Source: Rhipicephalus microplus | Taxonomy: Eukaryota > Arthropoda > Arachnida > Ixodida > Ixodidae | DNA: 64,000 nt | NCBI RefSeq assembly: GCF_043290135.1 | Contig: NC_134710.1 | Span: forward strand, 201,866,692 to 201,930,691 | Direction of reading: 5' to 3' | Shown here: positions 1 to 13,179 of the stretch, piece by piece | Numbering within the stretch: the first letter of the stretch is position 1 | How the letters are laid out: the number at the start of each line of letters is the position of its first letter | Position numbers and translations under genes: made by a program | The notes under the pieces: generated by a model | What the model saw: the letters and a program-made list of their open reading frames with translations, nothing else | Database searches by the model: none | Told to the model about the DNA's origin: nothing

Positions 1-556
1 AGGAAAAACTAAGCTACTGTTCGCTGTACGCAAGTGCGAATCGCGTTTTTTTTTTTTTTGTCAGCTGGTGCTGTTAACTTGCTTTGTTTTGTGTGGCTAG
101 TAAACAATAAGAAAATATATATGATAGGCAAACGGATATTCTGTATTAAAATTTTGTTATACAAGGCAACCCATTTTCAAGACAAGTTTTGCACAGCATG
201 GTATTGCCACCGACGTTAGCTACAGAATGAAGTTTAAGGTCCAGCTGCAATCTGGATGTTTGTAAGTTTGTAAGTGAAGAATACAATGTATCATGTACCT
301 AGTATAAGTACGTATACCTAAAGATACGTAGCATAGTTTTATATTGATTAAGTGTCTCGCCATGGTGCTGTTCAGGTGGCAATGCCTGAAGAAATCTTGC
401 GTATTCGCGGATTGCAAAATAATGGGAAGTACTTGTTCATGGTGAGAAAAAACCGTTTAGTTTGTTAACAACCAGCGTAAAATTGAGTTAGCCTACTTTT
501 TTTTGTTTTTACCCAATCGCTCTAGAGTGGAGGAGGGGCGAAGATGTGACGCATAC

Positions 557-809
557 CAGTGATACGCCCAATTTTGGTTCCAGTTGCATTGAAGAAGTGG
601 CGCCCGCAGAATCCGGCAACTTGTGCTCCGAGACTGAAGCCAACAAGGTAGGTTTTTGAGGCTGTCACTGTGTGTGGATACGCGCGTGTAAGTTTTTGAA
701 TCAGCAAGGACACCTGGCGGCCAACCAAAGCAGAGTTTGCAGCCGCCGAAATGTAGTCTGGTGCCTTACAGCCCTTGCTCCAGTCGACCAATACAAGGTT
801 CACATCCTT
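557..809 (-). CDS. Lipase gene A, nucleophile-elbow exon
   Basis: Acceptor TTGCAG|AAG and phase-1 donor ACTG|GTATGC. It encodes KDVNLVLVDWSKG, then NSALVGRQVSLLIQKL, then TYLVGFSLGAQVAGF; the Ser of GFSLG (codon near 633-635) is the predicted nucleophile. It ends KIGRIT, where the next exon should begin with the LDxAxPxF catalytic-Asp strand, outside the window. The exon aligns one-to-one with gene B exon 3 and has the same phases. Confidence 0.9.
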
Positions 810-3800
810 CTGCAAGTGCAGAAAAACGTTCTACTATGAGCCAAGCGTGCCAACTAAGACTTCTGCGTAGTCACACTTGGTTTCACGTGCGTGTTCAGGC
901 ATGATGACACAGTTATCAACAATATAAGAGTTTCCCTACAGATTTATATGAAGGACATTATATCTCAACAACACAAAGACTTTAGGACGCCACGATCATT
1001 GCCATCACTGTCAGACTGTTTTTGTCTACTGGATGGACGAAGGCTTCTATCAATGATATCTAGTTCATTCTATCCTAAGTATAGTGGTTCACGCTCATCC
1101 GCATGACTTTTGTGACGTGCCTGTGTTCACCCAGTAGTGAAAATATAGGCTATAATTATTTGTATTGATTGAGCTGCCATCTCTTCTACTTGGACTTCAC
1201 CAGTGCCACAATCCGACCACGTTGAAATATCGATCACGCTTTTTTGTTGTTATTTTTTTTCAAGCCGCTCACCAAGTTCAAAAAGGCCTCTTTCATGTTG
1301 AGCACCCACTTCTTCGACGCTGAGGCACCGAAGCCGTGGATAACAAACACCAGTTCCTTGGTTTCCTTGAAGTGGGTCCCGTTGAGCGTGGCGTTGTCAG
1401 CGTAGTCTAGTACCACCGGCTCATCCTTGTTAAGTCGTGAGTAGAGCAAAAATGTGGTGCCGATGACTTCTGGTGACTTAGGGCTGGAGGCGAAGTGTGA
1501 AAACTTTCCGCCAAGGCGATCGAAGCAACCGACCTCGCCGTAGCACACTGAGTCATCGCTGTAGAGGGCACCCTTGGGAAGTTTCTGCACATGTCAAAGG
1601 CAGAGATTTTGTAAGCTTTTTTTTTACCCTCAGAATGCGCGATAGTTTCAAATACATCTTTTCCCAAAAAGGCTCTCTCAGCGGAATAGTTAACGCAAAA
1701 ACATTGTTCATATAAGAATGTTTATTCAATATAGTATAATAAAACAGTAGAGTATGAAATTTAGCCTACGAAATTTAGCCTTAATTGTTTCCATATAGGA
1801 AAAAAATGCAGTACCGTGTTGCATTATTTTTTTTACTTCAGTGGAAAGTGCAATACGTAACTATTTGCTAAATGAAACATGCAAGACTACGGAAGTTGTA
1901 AGCTTGCTTTTTTGTTGAACATTGGCTAAGATTTGAGAGATGCGTACTTCTTTCGGCGTCTAATGGGCAGGTTTCGTTGCAGTTGTTTTTCTCGCGTGTT
2001 TACGCTCCTTCTAATTGCACAATATATTCTTCTTTAGAGTTTTCACTTAGTTTTTTTTTTGCTTGATCAGTCTTTCATTCATTTTTTCTTCCACTTGTCC
2101 TATTTTTAACTTATCTTTCCATTGTCTTTTTCCTCAAAAATAGGCAGGTGCAGATTTCTTCTCATCGTCTGTCGCCCCTGCCCTACTCGCTCACTTTTCG
2201 TTTTTTGTACGTAAGGATTTAATACATCAAATAATAAATAAACTAGATGTCAGGAGGTGCGACTATTGTACATTAACATATCAGAAAGCCACGCGACACA
2301 ATCAGGACATATTCTGGGGTCAGTTTCAGAAACAGTGTCTTTCCGACTTCTCTAGTGAAACGTCCAGAATCAAAATAGGCTGGAATCTTCTATTACGAAG
2401 ATTTCTGGTGTAAGACTGCGTATCTTCATTACTACAAATGTAATTAACTTATAACAAAGAGAGTATTAGGAAACAACAGAAAACATTCGTGTTTCCAGTG
2501 GTGGGCGTGGCACCACTGCTCACAAAGGAACTCATCGTTCCTTTTTAAGCTACTATGTAGGAATTTACTCAAGTAAGAGACGGACAACATATTAACTTTT
2601 AGTGGGGCCTGTCACCTCAACAATAATTACTGCATGTCTACCAAAAACAGCAGTACAATTGTGCCACAGAATTATTCACATTTGTTGTCATGCAAATGTC
2701 ACATTTGTTGTCATGTTGTCATGCAGAATTTTCGGATGACTAGCGGATGAAATACCAGTCAACTGAGTTCTCTCCCCGGTGGCTCTGTTTGTCTTACCTG
2801 CAGCAGTCATACTTTTTCACAGCTTTGATCTTTCGTAACCAATAGACGTAGCTAGAGCAGGAAAATGCTGTTGCTGTCAAGATGTTTTTTAAAGACGATA
2901 GCCTTTCTTGGGGACCTTCGACGAAAAAATTTTGGTCTGCGTCTGTCTGTACAATTGTCTGTTTGTCTGCTTTTAACGTTACCCTAAACGCCACCAAAGT
3001 GGCCAAACGGTACTCCAAATGGCAGACCACATGCGCAGCACCCACCAATATTGCTCAAAGTTTACCGTTCATACTTGTGTAATTGTCAATTAAAAAGCAA
3101 TTATTGCGCATATCTGAGGCACCATAACAACACGTCAATATTCTGTATGTGTTTCTTTTACTGGAAAGGCATACATAAGTAATTCTAAGAACCGTAGCGT
3201 TTATCAGGTTGCGCTGACCATGCAACGCTTGCATGAAAAGGCAAGCGTTTCCAACACTTTGCAAAGATGACACGGTGGTGGCACCTACCCGTCGCCTTGC
3301 GTTCTACACCTCATTACCTCCGAGACGGGCGTGCAAGGTGCGCGTGCCTTGTTTTCCAAGATAACTGCCAGATAACGCTCATGTCTAGCGTGTAACGTGA
3401 CTTGATGCGCTCGTTCGCCTCTGCTGCACGGATCGAGACTCTCAAACGCAACGCTTTCAGAATATAATCCACCAATTTTCTCGCGCAGAACATCAAATAA
3501 ACGTTTTGTTCGCTCTCTCTACCCGCAGGACTATCTTCTTTCGTTGACAATTGCAGTGAAAGATGTAGATACGGGGCAATTTTTTTTTACCTTGTCCTCG
3601 GCCTTCTTCTCTAACACTAGCTTTACTTGCAGATTAGGTTCCTTACATTGTGTTTTCCCACAGCTGCTGGCGCAATTGTGACACCTTACAGCTAACCGTA
3701 CAAATTTTTTCATGTCATGATATTTCATTGGCTCTTTCATACATAGAGCATTATTTTTGGCGGCAAACATAGTTTTATTGAAGAATTAATAAACCTTTTT

Positions 3801-6725
3801 CAGAAAACGTTTTTCTCGCAATACACGAAAAATTGTTTATTTTAGTTCATAAAATATGAAGTGGTCACTTGAGACGACCACCTTGCAGTAGTCTACTGAT
3901 CACTTTCGGGGAAACTCCATCTCTTTATTTCTATAGCCCTTAGCGTTAGCTACTCATACAACATCTTTTCCTGCAGTATCAACATAGTAGAAACAACTCA
4001 TACTTATATATCTATAAACATATCTCAAGTCTACTGTCTAGCGTGCGTTGAGTACAATGGCAGTCAGAAGTAAACAAACGTAACATGTCCCATTGAAGCC
4101 CAAACGAAGTTGCGTCATTTCTGTCAGATTGCCACATGCTTTAAAATATGTGCCATTTATTATCCAACACGCGGAGCTCACGTATTTAACGAGAAAAGAA
4201 ATGCAGAAAAGGTGGTTACCTGTGGTGAAAACTGTGCTGGAAAGAGTTAACGACGCACAGTTCCTTCCCACTTGTGCTCATCAACGGAGCTCTTTCGCTA
4301 ATGTATTGTTCAATATAAACTGCTCACCGCTAAAAAAAGCTTAAGCGTGTGGATATAGAGCAGGTGCTTCTCCTGTTATTCTTTACTGGCTCAGAGCTTT
4401 GTGAAACACAGATCTTTCTGCCATTCAGGATAACTGTGCATTTAAGTATTGTGTCGCGATATTCTATTCACCACTGAGCTGCTTCTTATCCAGGCTCTCT
4501 TTCTTTCATTTTTTATTTTTCGCTCACATTTTGCCTCTTGCTCGGACTTACAGGACAAAAGGCATAAGGCTATCATTACATATATTGTACTGCGTTGTAT
4601 CGGTAACTGAAAGCTTCTTGTTCAATTTCTATAAATTTATTTCTTGCAGGCTTGTCGGGTGGCCCAGTATCGCGATTGATCTTGAGTGCATTGGCTCCTA
4701 GCAGACATGATGTTGGGAAGAAATTGTTTCTTTCTTAGAGTACAAGTACGCCGTTCATAAGGTACTTGTAGCTGGCGCCCGAGCACTGCAGTGACGTTGA
4801 CAAGCTAGATTCTACGAAATCGATAATGAGCTTAATCTGCGAATCACAGCATCAAGAGAACGTGCGAGATCTCGCCCGTTTACGTCTTTTACCACGGGAG
4901 TGTTTTATGCCGGGGTCCACCCCAGCTTCACTGGCGTGTTTCCGTCACGGATATGACGTTGTTAAATACACACGAACAGGTAAAAAAAAACGAGGACAGT
5001 TCCTTTTGCGCGGTGCTGAACCAAGAACCTATGGGTTCAGGCGCGCGGCGCTAACCACTATGCCACGAAACGTACAATGCCGAGAATGCACACGGCAACC
5101 TATTTATATACACCATACATCATTTGGCTGTTTTTATAGCTCCTAAACATTAGCGCATTTGTGTTATCAATAGCGAGATGGCGCAACGGACTCAAGTTTT
5201 GCGCGCTTTCAAGATTGTCGCCTCCACGGTCTCTCCTGCACGCTCTTATCAGACTTGTAATTCGGGAGAGGATGACGGTCACTTCGCTCGCTGCCGTGGC
5301 CACGTTTACGAAAGCAGCGCGCTGCTAACACACAACGCAGGAAGAATTGCGACAGTTGTTCGCGCTTGTCCCCTGTGTATATATACTTGTGCACTCGTTT
5401 CATGCGCCTTTATTTTTTTTTCAAGAGCGCGCTTTAAGTGTCGGGCTGTGACAGTTGTTTGTCTACGCTCATCCTGTGTATGCTAATTTTGTACGTGCTT
5501 TCTGCTTGAGGTGTGTGCTGCAAGTTTAGAGCTACTTGCCATTCTTCACGTGACTTTTTTCAGTGTTATCCAACAAATACCTGCAAAATGTCCAAAAAAA
5601 TGTTTCTATTATTTGAAAAAATATTCATTTTGTCTGCTTGTGCCTATTTTTTTTCACAACACGGGTTTTTACACTACAACATTAGCAATACTTATCTGTT
5701 CTTTCAACTGAAAAATGCCCAGTTTTGTTTTTTGTAATAGGTTTTCTCAAAGTATCATGTGAAGCATTTGCATATTTTCTCGTGTAGGGCTTTGTAAAAA
5801 GCACCTTATGTGCAGAGCTTGCACTAACCTCAAGCTAACTGGGATAACATTTTTTCCTTGCTGCAGAAGGTAATTATATTCTCCCAAATCAAGGTACATT
5901 TTAGATCAGTTCCGCTCGGTATAAGCTACCACACCAATTCCGCATTATTTGCTATCGTCGTCTGAGTCAAAAATCGAAATCCTCGGTTTAACGTTAATGT
6001 TTCCTACATTAGTATCAATGCATACCTTATTAGGCATAGCAAATTTAATTCAGATTCCAATTAGTTAACATCCTTCATAGCCACAACACATGCTGGGTGT
6101 TGGCAGAAACAAATAGTTTGTGTCTGTCAGGCTGTTTGCGATGGAATTCAAGTTAAGTAACTTAATGAAACGGCACATCAAATTGCAACAATAATGGAGA
6201 TCTTCGTTCGTAAGTGTTTACCCTCTCATTCTTTGACACACGTGCTGATGAATGGTCTGGCATCGACACTGGACAATTTTTTTAGAAAAGTGTATAGCAC
6301 CAGTTGTTGTTGTTGTTGTTTTTTTTTTGCATTGGGCCCTGGTCTAAGCTGATACAAAGCAGGTGAAGTTATACTATCATTTTCTTTGGGAAACACACAG
6401 ACAGACGTTTCGCAATTTCTCTATAATCAAGATTCATTATCGCCATGGTCCTTGCCCATTATAGTATATTTTTTTCATATTATGCGCCAGTTTAGTGTTA
6501 CCTATATTAGTGTTTGCGGGAACGTTTTTTTTTAACTCACCTTGACTGCTTCGTTGGCGAGGTGAATGTTTCGAAGCATCCTTTTTCCCCACTTGAGTTC
6601 TTCAGCGGAGATCATGTTCAGGTCCGAGCAGCAGCCTTCTGTTTGGTCTCTGGCATGTGACTTCAGTTTCTCGCGGTAAAGGTTTTCCTCTCGAGTTGCG
6701 GCATGTGAAGTAACCAGCAGAGCAA
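557..6725 (-). CDS. Secreted pancreatic-lipase-family protein, gene A (partial, three exons seen)
   Basis: Overall model: exons 6541-6725, 1273-1584 and 557-809, joined in that order on the minus strand with phases 0 and 0, and ending at a phase-1 donor. The product is an extracellular lipase-like hydrolase (PF00151-type alpha/beta fold). Visible family motifs are CYGEVGCFD near the domain start, FVIHGFG (oxyanion-hole strand), VDWSKG, and GFSLGAQ with the nucleophile Ser. The catalytic Asp and His exons would lie beyond base 1. Introns are about 5.0 kb and 0.46 kb; the first contains a MITE-like element at 2891-3543. Gene B at 38.5-57.1 kb is a paralogue on the same strand with identical phases. 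The start codon is not found, so an upstream exon is expected. Substrate (triglyceride or phospholipid) cannot be told from this part. Confidence 0.85.
810..1272 (-). other. Lipase A intron 2
   Basis: About 0.46 kb between two confirmed lipase exons. I see no repeat or coding signal in it. Confidence 0.6.
1273..1584 (-). CDS. Lipase gene A, exon with the N-terminal lipase core
   Basis: An acceptor TGTGCAG|AAA and a donor TTG|GTGAGC bound 104 codons in phase 0. It encodes the family start CYGEVGCFD, then SPKSPEVIGTTFLLYSR (as in SPxxIxTRFLLYTR), and ELVFVIHGFG, the strand and turn that form the oxyanion hole. It ends MKEAFLNL, matching MKDAFLRL at the end of the equivalent gene B exon. A run of A/T immediately downstream is intronic; reading through it gives a lysine/asparagine tail that is not part of the protein. 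Confidence 0.88.
1585..2890 (-). other. Lipase A intron 1, left part without features
   Basis: AT-rich sequence with many short T runs. Short ORFs here do not resemble a protein family. Nothing else is seen before the MITE-like element at 2891. Confidence 0.5.
2891..3543 (+). mobile_element. MITE-like repeat with GACGATAGTC-type termini, copy 1
   Basis: This 650-bp block is matched, in reverse orientation, by 34255-34887. Shared internal landmarks are a TCTGTCTGT-rich stretch, CAATATTGCTCAA, the segment GCAATTATTGCGCATATCTG, and a terminal part containing AACGTTTTGTTC. The left end AAAGACGATAGCCTTTC and the right end GGACTATCTTCTTTC are inverted-repeat relatives, so this looks like a non-autonomous terminal-inverted-repeat element with no coding capacity. 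It lies in intron 1 of lipase gene A. Confidence 0.6.
3544..4900. other. Lipase A intron 1, no gene seen
   Basis: AT-rich intronic DNA with short frames only. The frames at 4038-4344 on both strands are mutual shadows with no recognisable domain. Confidence 0.4.
4900..5110 (-). repeat. tRNA-headed SINE-like repeat (GTTTTATGCCGGGGTCC family), copy 1
   Basis: The segment GTTTTATGCCGGGGTCCAC followed by a TGACGT-rich body and an A run is also found at 44757-44940. On the minus strand the right end reads as a tRNA-like head: A-box-like TGGCATAGTGGTTAGCGC and a decayed B box GGTTCAGCACC. Diverged and not expected to be active. It lies in lipase A intron 1. Confidence 0.5.
5160..6540. other. Lipase A intron 1, right part
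   Basis: Mixed sequence. 5170-5540 is CpG-richer and weakly resembles the repeat at 40205-40700 and 45200-45740 (CACTCGTTTCATGCGC, GCCATTCTTCACGTGAC). The rest is AT-rich with no gene signal. Confidence 0.3.
6541..6725 (-). CDS. Lipase gene A, N-terminal exon (signal-peptide end and propeptide)
   Basis: The reading frame runs VALLVTSHAATREEN at its start to HLANEAVK at its end, followed by a donor AAG|GTGAGT. A pyrimidine-rich acceptor TTTTATTAG lies just upstream, giving a phase-1 start. The first residues read like the end of a signal peptide with likely cleavage after SHA; the rest is a charged linker before the lipase domain. The frame is also open and hydrophobic for about seven codons upstream (FTFYFVLL) but then meets a stop with no in-frame ATG; the nearby ATG is one base out of frame. 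So either an upstream exon supplies the start, or there is an indel here. Confidence 0.6.
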
Positions 6726-6949
6726 CTAATAAAACAAAATAGAAAGTGAAACATCGCTAACTATCACTTTTAGCTTGCTACGTTCAGACGCTATTCACTG
6801 CAAATAAGGAATTAGACTATGTAAGCTCTAAATGAAGTGTTCAATTAACAACAAAATATGTTATGACTTCTTGGTAGGGACGTCGTTTGTTACACCTGAG
6901 GACTAAGCAGTGAATAGGCATCCAGAGGCAGAGCGTGCGAACACAATGG

Positions 6950-7084
<135 letters not shown>

Positions 7085-7436
7085 AAGAACACAAGCACAA
7101 TAAGGAAAAATGTTCTCATTCAGCAAGTGGAAGAAAGAGCTCAGCTTTTTCCGAGCTCTCTCTGAACGCCTGTATAAACGGAACCCCAGTTCATATTATA
7201 AATTATAAGAAAAAAAAACCTTTCTGACAGGCCACCTCAGCTTTGGAAGTATGTACGCAAACGCTCTATGGCAAAATAGGGGAGCCCTTCAGACTACTGG
7301 GCTCGGACGGTGTCAAGTGCATGCTGTCACTCACTGTTTTGCCATGCATTTTTCATCCGCCTATAAGGCCTGAAGCTCTAGCACTCAACGAGAGTTGAAA
7401 TGTAGACTTGTTGGTGATCCTAATGAAAGGATGTAT

Positions 7437-7544
7437 TGTAGCGCGAGGCAAAATATGGAAACAGGAAGGGACAGGGAGACAGGACTGAGTGCTCTGTCCT
7501 GTCACTCTATTCCTTCCTGTTTCCGTATTTCGCCTCGCACTACA
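7437..7544. repeat. Fold-back inverted repeat, 32-bp arms
   Basis: The left arm (7437-7468) and right arm (7513-7544) are near-perfect reverse complements built around GCGAGGCAAAATATGG and CGTATTTCGCCTCGC, separated by about 44 bp that are themselves partly palindromic. It would form a hairpin. It is flanked at both ends by TGTA/TACA. Confidence 0.8.
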
Positions 7545-7689
7545 AAAAATACTGTCTAGCACTCAGATAAAACAAAAGCACACGGCAGTTAGCACATCTA
7601 GCAGTCCGTCGCTTGCATTCGCTCATGCATTAAGTGCTTAAAACCGTTCTTATCGTGTGGCCTACTTTCCGCCACACTAAAGCCTTATT

Positions 7690-9237
7690 ACAGTATATTT
7701 GACCCAGTACTTACTAAAATATTCAATAACTGTCTGAGCGCTTCCACATTTCCTAGCATGTGGGAAACTACGCGTGTATTTTCAGTATTGAATTCAGGCT
7801 CCAAAGCTGATGTTTCTGGTTATCGCCCGATTTCTCGACTGTGCGCCAAATTGAACATCTTTGAGCTGGCTCTTCACAACATATTGTTTCATAGCGTCAA
7901 AAAATTTTTTGATTGCTAATCAACACGGGTTTCTCACTGGCGGCTCAACTACCACAAATCTTGCTACGTTCATGACGCGAATCTCCCTAACTACTTCTTA
8001 GAGAGGACTCGTTGACGTAGTCTTCTGTGACCTGACCAAGGCTTTTGACGTAGTCAGCCACTCACTGTTTCTAGTTAAACTTGCAAACTGATGTTTACTC
8101 GTCTGTTGTGAATTTCCAGCACAGATAACTGCTTGATATACTATGTTATGTTGCTGTCAATTGCCAAACGTCTTCCTTGTACAAAGTGACTAGTGGGGCC
8201 CCTCAAGGGTCGGTATTAGGCCCACTTTCATGTTTAATTAACGATAACAATGTTTCTTTTGATATTCACGATAATTTTTTCTTTTTTATGTTGATGACAT
8301 AAAGATATTTAGGAAAATTCATTCAGTTAAGGACTGTCGCTTGCCACAGTCAGATTTCTGTTTTTTCTTCAAACGGCCTGATAAAAATACCATTGTTCTG
8401 AATACCTCAAAGACCAAATTCATGAGTATATTTCGCAAAGAATTTATTGTGTCATTTCTATACTATGTCAGTACCGTGTCGTTATGTCAGCTTTATTAGT
8501 TCAGTGATCCTAATGTTCTTTTTATAGCATGCTAATTTTTTTGCTCCCACTAAGTGTACTGTTATGCGAGGCCTTCGTTATCTCTGCTGTGTTTGCAGAA
8601 TGTCTCGAGAATTTAGCTCTTTACCAACTTCAACAAATTTTACACAGCAGTATGTCTTCCTCAACTTGAGTATGCATCTGTGATTCCGAACGGCATTGCT
8701 AAATCTAGCAGTACCGCTATTGAGTAAGCCTAGAAAAAGCATAAGCATTTACAACCATCGTTTCAGTAGAGATAACTCTGGATCTAGTTCTAACGCTGTG
8801 AGATTATTACCATTGCTATCCCTTCACTGCCGACGAAATGACGCTGACCTGTTGTTTATTTAGAAGCTGTTTTATGGCATAATATTCTCAACTTTACTTC
8901 TCAGTTGTATAAATTTTGAACTTCACCTAAGTTACCCAAATAAAATCGACCGTCTCATGCGCCTGCCAACTTATTCCAACACTCTACCACTCATAGAATA
9001 CAAAGTTTCCATTACGTTAACTTTCATTACCTAGATGTTTTTCACAGTCCACCATCATTGTTTTTATCTCACTTTTGCACTGTCTTGACTTAGTTTTTCA
9101 CAACGTACCGTTTCTTTTCTTTTCTGTCTTTGAGGACGCCTTGCGCATAGTTGGGTATATTCTCCATTTCTGCTTCACATTACATGTGTCTCGTGCTGTT
9201 TTTTTAACTTTCCCGTGTGGTGCTGATTTCTCTTAGA
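7690..9237 (+). pseudogene. Non-LTR retrotransposon (LINE) reverse transcriptase relic, copy 1
   Basis: Broken frames in one direction give the reverse-transcriptase blocks in order: SGYRPIS (about 7815), VVFCDLTKAFDVVSH (8016-8060), SGAPQGSVLGPL (about 8187-8222) and the catalytic YVDDIKIF (about 8287-8310; usual YADD). Then come VRGLRYL-like and LPQLEYASV blocks typical of the C-terminal part of Jockey/CR1-group RTs. Many stops and frameshifts make it dead. The 3' part continues at about 9840-9985 and ends in TTA-rich sequence. A second copy lies at 14289-15445 on the minus strand. Confidence 0.85.
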
Positions 9238-9838
9238 TGTGGAGTACCCTATGTTCGAGTTCAATTCGGTGTGCGGCGTGACAGCACCGGCAGCGTCAGC
9301 TAGCCTACGCTCGCTCCCCCTTTTTTCTCCTCTAGGCACCTTTACCCGCCACGTTTACAACCCAATCGCGCATGCACGTCCCCTCCCCCTCTCACTCCTC
9401 TCTCGCATCGCAACGTCGACGGAGACAGCGCCAGTTAGCGAGTTTCTTCAAATAGAAAACCAACTGCCCGTGCTGCAGAATCTTTCACTGGCTACCCCGT
9501 TTACATATATAGCCATTTGATCTTGACCTCCAGGATATTGCCGGTAGGACATTTCTCCTGTGCGTTGTTAAATAATAAAAACTCGCCGCGTGTGCGTTAA
9601 CTAAAACCGGACGGAGGGTCTCTGTGTCTAGTCAGAGTCACCTCTCTCTCATTGGCCACTAGCAGAGCTTGTAATGTTCAAATAGGAAACACCGGTCCAT
9701 CACTGCGTGCTTCTCTCCTCCCCAGGCTTCTCTCCTGCGCAACCACGCGATGAGCGCCATCGTCAACGTCGGCGCCTGTGTACCTGTTGGCGCACTGCTT
9801 TGCATCTACACATGGTTCTTTTTAGCGGGAGATTGCGT
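9238..9838 (+). mobile_element. GC-rich insertion in the LINE 3' region, possibly a solo LTR
   Basis: Relative to the second LINE copy, this copy carries about 0.6 kb of extra, much more GC-rich sequence. It begins TGTGGAGTACCC and contains a TATA-like ACATATATAGCC (about 9500) and AATAATAAAA (about 9570), the layout of an LTR (U3, TATA, polyadenylation signal). The open frame at 9239-9520 has no recognisable domain. I could not find a clean target duplication or a certain CA end (a candidate is near 9812), so the boundaries and class are tentative. Confidence 0.35.
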
Positions 9839-10030
9839 AATTTTTGTTTGTGCGTTTTGTCTGCTTATATTTGATTTCTTATTCTGAAGATAATTTATGT
9901 TGTACTTTTTGTTTGTATTCTTTTATTTTTGCATGCGCCTGGACAATAACTTTATGGTTGTTCCTGGCGCATTAAATATTTTATTATTATAATATTATTA
10001 TTATATTAATAATATTAAATTTTATTCAAA
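9839..10030 (+). repeat. LINE copy 1, 3' end and TTA-rich tail
   Basis: The stretch ending TTTATGGTTGTTCCTGGCGC then ATTAAATATTTTATTATTA matches the end of the second copy, where a very similar sequence leads into a (TTA)n tail. This identifies it as the 3' end of the same LINE family. Confidence 0.6.
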
Positions 10031-10137
10031 CATTGCTTTGCAAGACATTGCTAAGCCGAATGACTACGAAAGCCACATTAGAGACCATTCGATTTATACA
10101 GGATTATTTTAACTAAAGTGGCACCAAGCTACCCTTA

Positions 10138-10480
10138 GTGCGACGTACTAAGATGCGGGAGAATTCGGACGTAGCATGTGCTTTGACCTTTGCTTGTGTT
10201 CGCTTGAGTAGTCACTTTCCCACTTGGAGAGGGCCACTCATGTCAACCAGCACATCTCCAACCATCACTGACGGCGTCACACAACTTCAGCTTGCACTTA
10301 ATGCGCCTGTTGGTCAGAATCATCGAGATCCCGATTCTGCCGTATCAATCTGGTTGGGCCCGCAATATTTCTGCCAATGCATTACCTTATCACGTACAAA
10401 TGAACCTCCTAGAAAAAGAATGGCAGATTACACGTACAGTGGGAATCGATGATATGCGAAGCACGAATGAGGAAGATTGA
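10138..10480 (+). other. Short unidentified frames between LINE and composite repeat
   Basis: A 104-residue and a 62-residue frame overlap here. Neither has a recognisable motif, and I do not call a gene. Confidence 0.2.
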
Positions 10481-10481
10481 T

Positions 10482-11955
<1,474 letters not shown>

Positions 11956-13040
11956 TTCTTCTCATTGTTTTTCACCTCTTCTCAACAGTGACGCAAATAC
12001 AGTATTTCCAGCTGGTGATATCCTGGCGCCAATTAGGGCGCAGGTCTTGGGCAATGAGTTGATTTCGAAACAATGTCAAGATGACTGTGTGTCACGAAGA
12101 CGAAATGAAATGAAGCGTTCCTTTTAACCCCGAATAGTTTATTGTTTCAATTATTCCACAACGTGCACTTTGCGGGATTCCTGAAGGTTGGAATTCACTT
12201 CCCCGTGAGTACGGAATATCTTCCGAGCATTATGCGCATTTAAAGCTACACTGCCTGTCACTAATTCTTGTCTTGGCCAGCTTGCTTCAGTTTGAAGACC
12301 ATTAAGTATGTAAATATTAAACGTTAATATAATTTTAATAGTGATATACACGCGCGCTGGGACACCCTTCCGAAAGGTTCTCCCTGTTTCGATTCATTAA
12401 CGTGTCCAAAACTTCAGTATTCGAGAGACGGCAAGGCTAAAGCAAAGGCAATGCTAAAATAAGGCAGGAAACTACTTATGGTGTTGTACAGAAATCCATC
12501 GACATTATGAGACAGTTACCACGTTGTCTTGTTTTACGATGACTGAAGTGGGAGAGCAGTGATATTAGGATAACGGATTGAAGTGCTAGTTATCATACAC
12601 ACTGCTGCGATTAAGGCACGCAGACGTAAACAGAAAAAGCGCCATGTCTAATCTTTTTTGTCGACAATGTATGGTACGTCTTTTGCGGTATATTGTGTGA
12701 AGTTGTTTTAGTTACAGAAATGCTGTTGGCCTGTACGTGGAGAGAGAGTGAATTAATTCTCGACACGAAACGCCAGCCTTTCCGCATGTTTCCAAGCTGT
12801 TATATGCACTCGCGTCAGATTTTCTCGCTCAGTATTTGTGAAGCTTTCATGTACTGGAGCAATTACAAGATGTTCAACACAGTCTTTGGAGGCTTCTGGA
12901 GTGAGCGTTGAGCTTTCTACTTGGTGTACCCACTTAAATACTTCCTAGTAACTTTCAGTGCTGTATCATTTCTTCGATAAAAAGGAAATTCGCCTTTTGC
13001 TCATTTCTGTATGGGTGCCGGTCGGCTCGCTTCATTAAAA
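11956..13040. other. No gene seen
   Basis: Unremarkable AT-rich sequence. Short frames at 12151-12351 and 12693-12911 have no recognisable motif. Confidence 0.4.
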
Positions 13041-13049
13041 GTGATAGGT

Positions 13050-13178
13050 CTCTAAAATGACCCAGCACGCCCGTGAGGCAGCGTCGAGGCAAGCCCTTGA
13101 CGTCCCCTCATGGGAGGCTTAGGCCCGGCCACCTAAACCTGCTGGTTTTTTATAATAAAGTTTATTCCTCCTCCTCCT
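13050..13178 (+). repeat. Probable LINE 3' terminus with (TCC)n tail
   Basis: A GC-rich segment ends CATGGGAGGCTTAGGCCC, then AATAAAG and TTTATTCCTCCTCCTCC. A polyadenylation-like signal followed by a short simple repeat is the usual end of a 5'-truncated non-LTR element. No coding part is left. Confidence 0.5.
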
Positions 13179-13179
13179 T

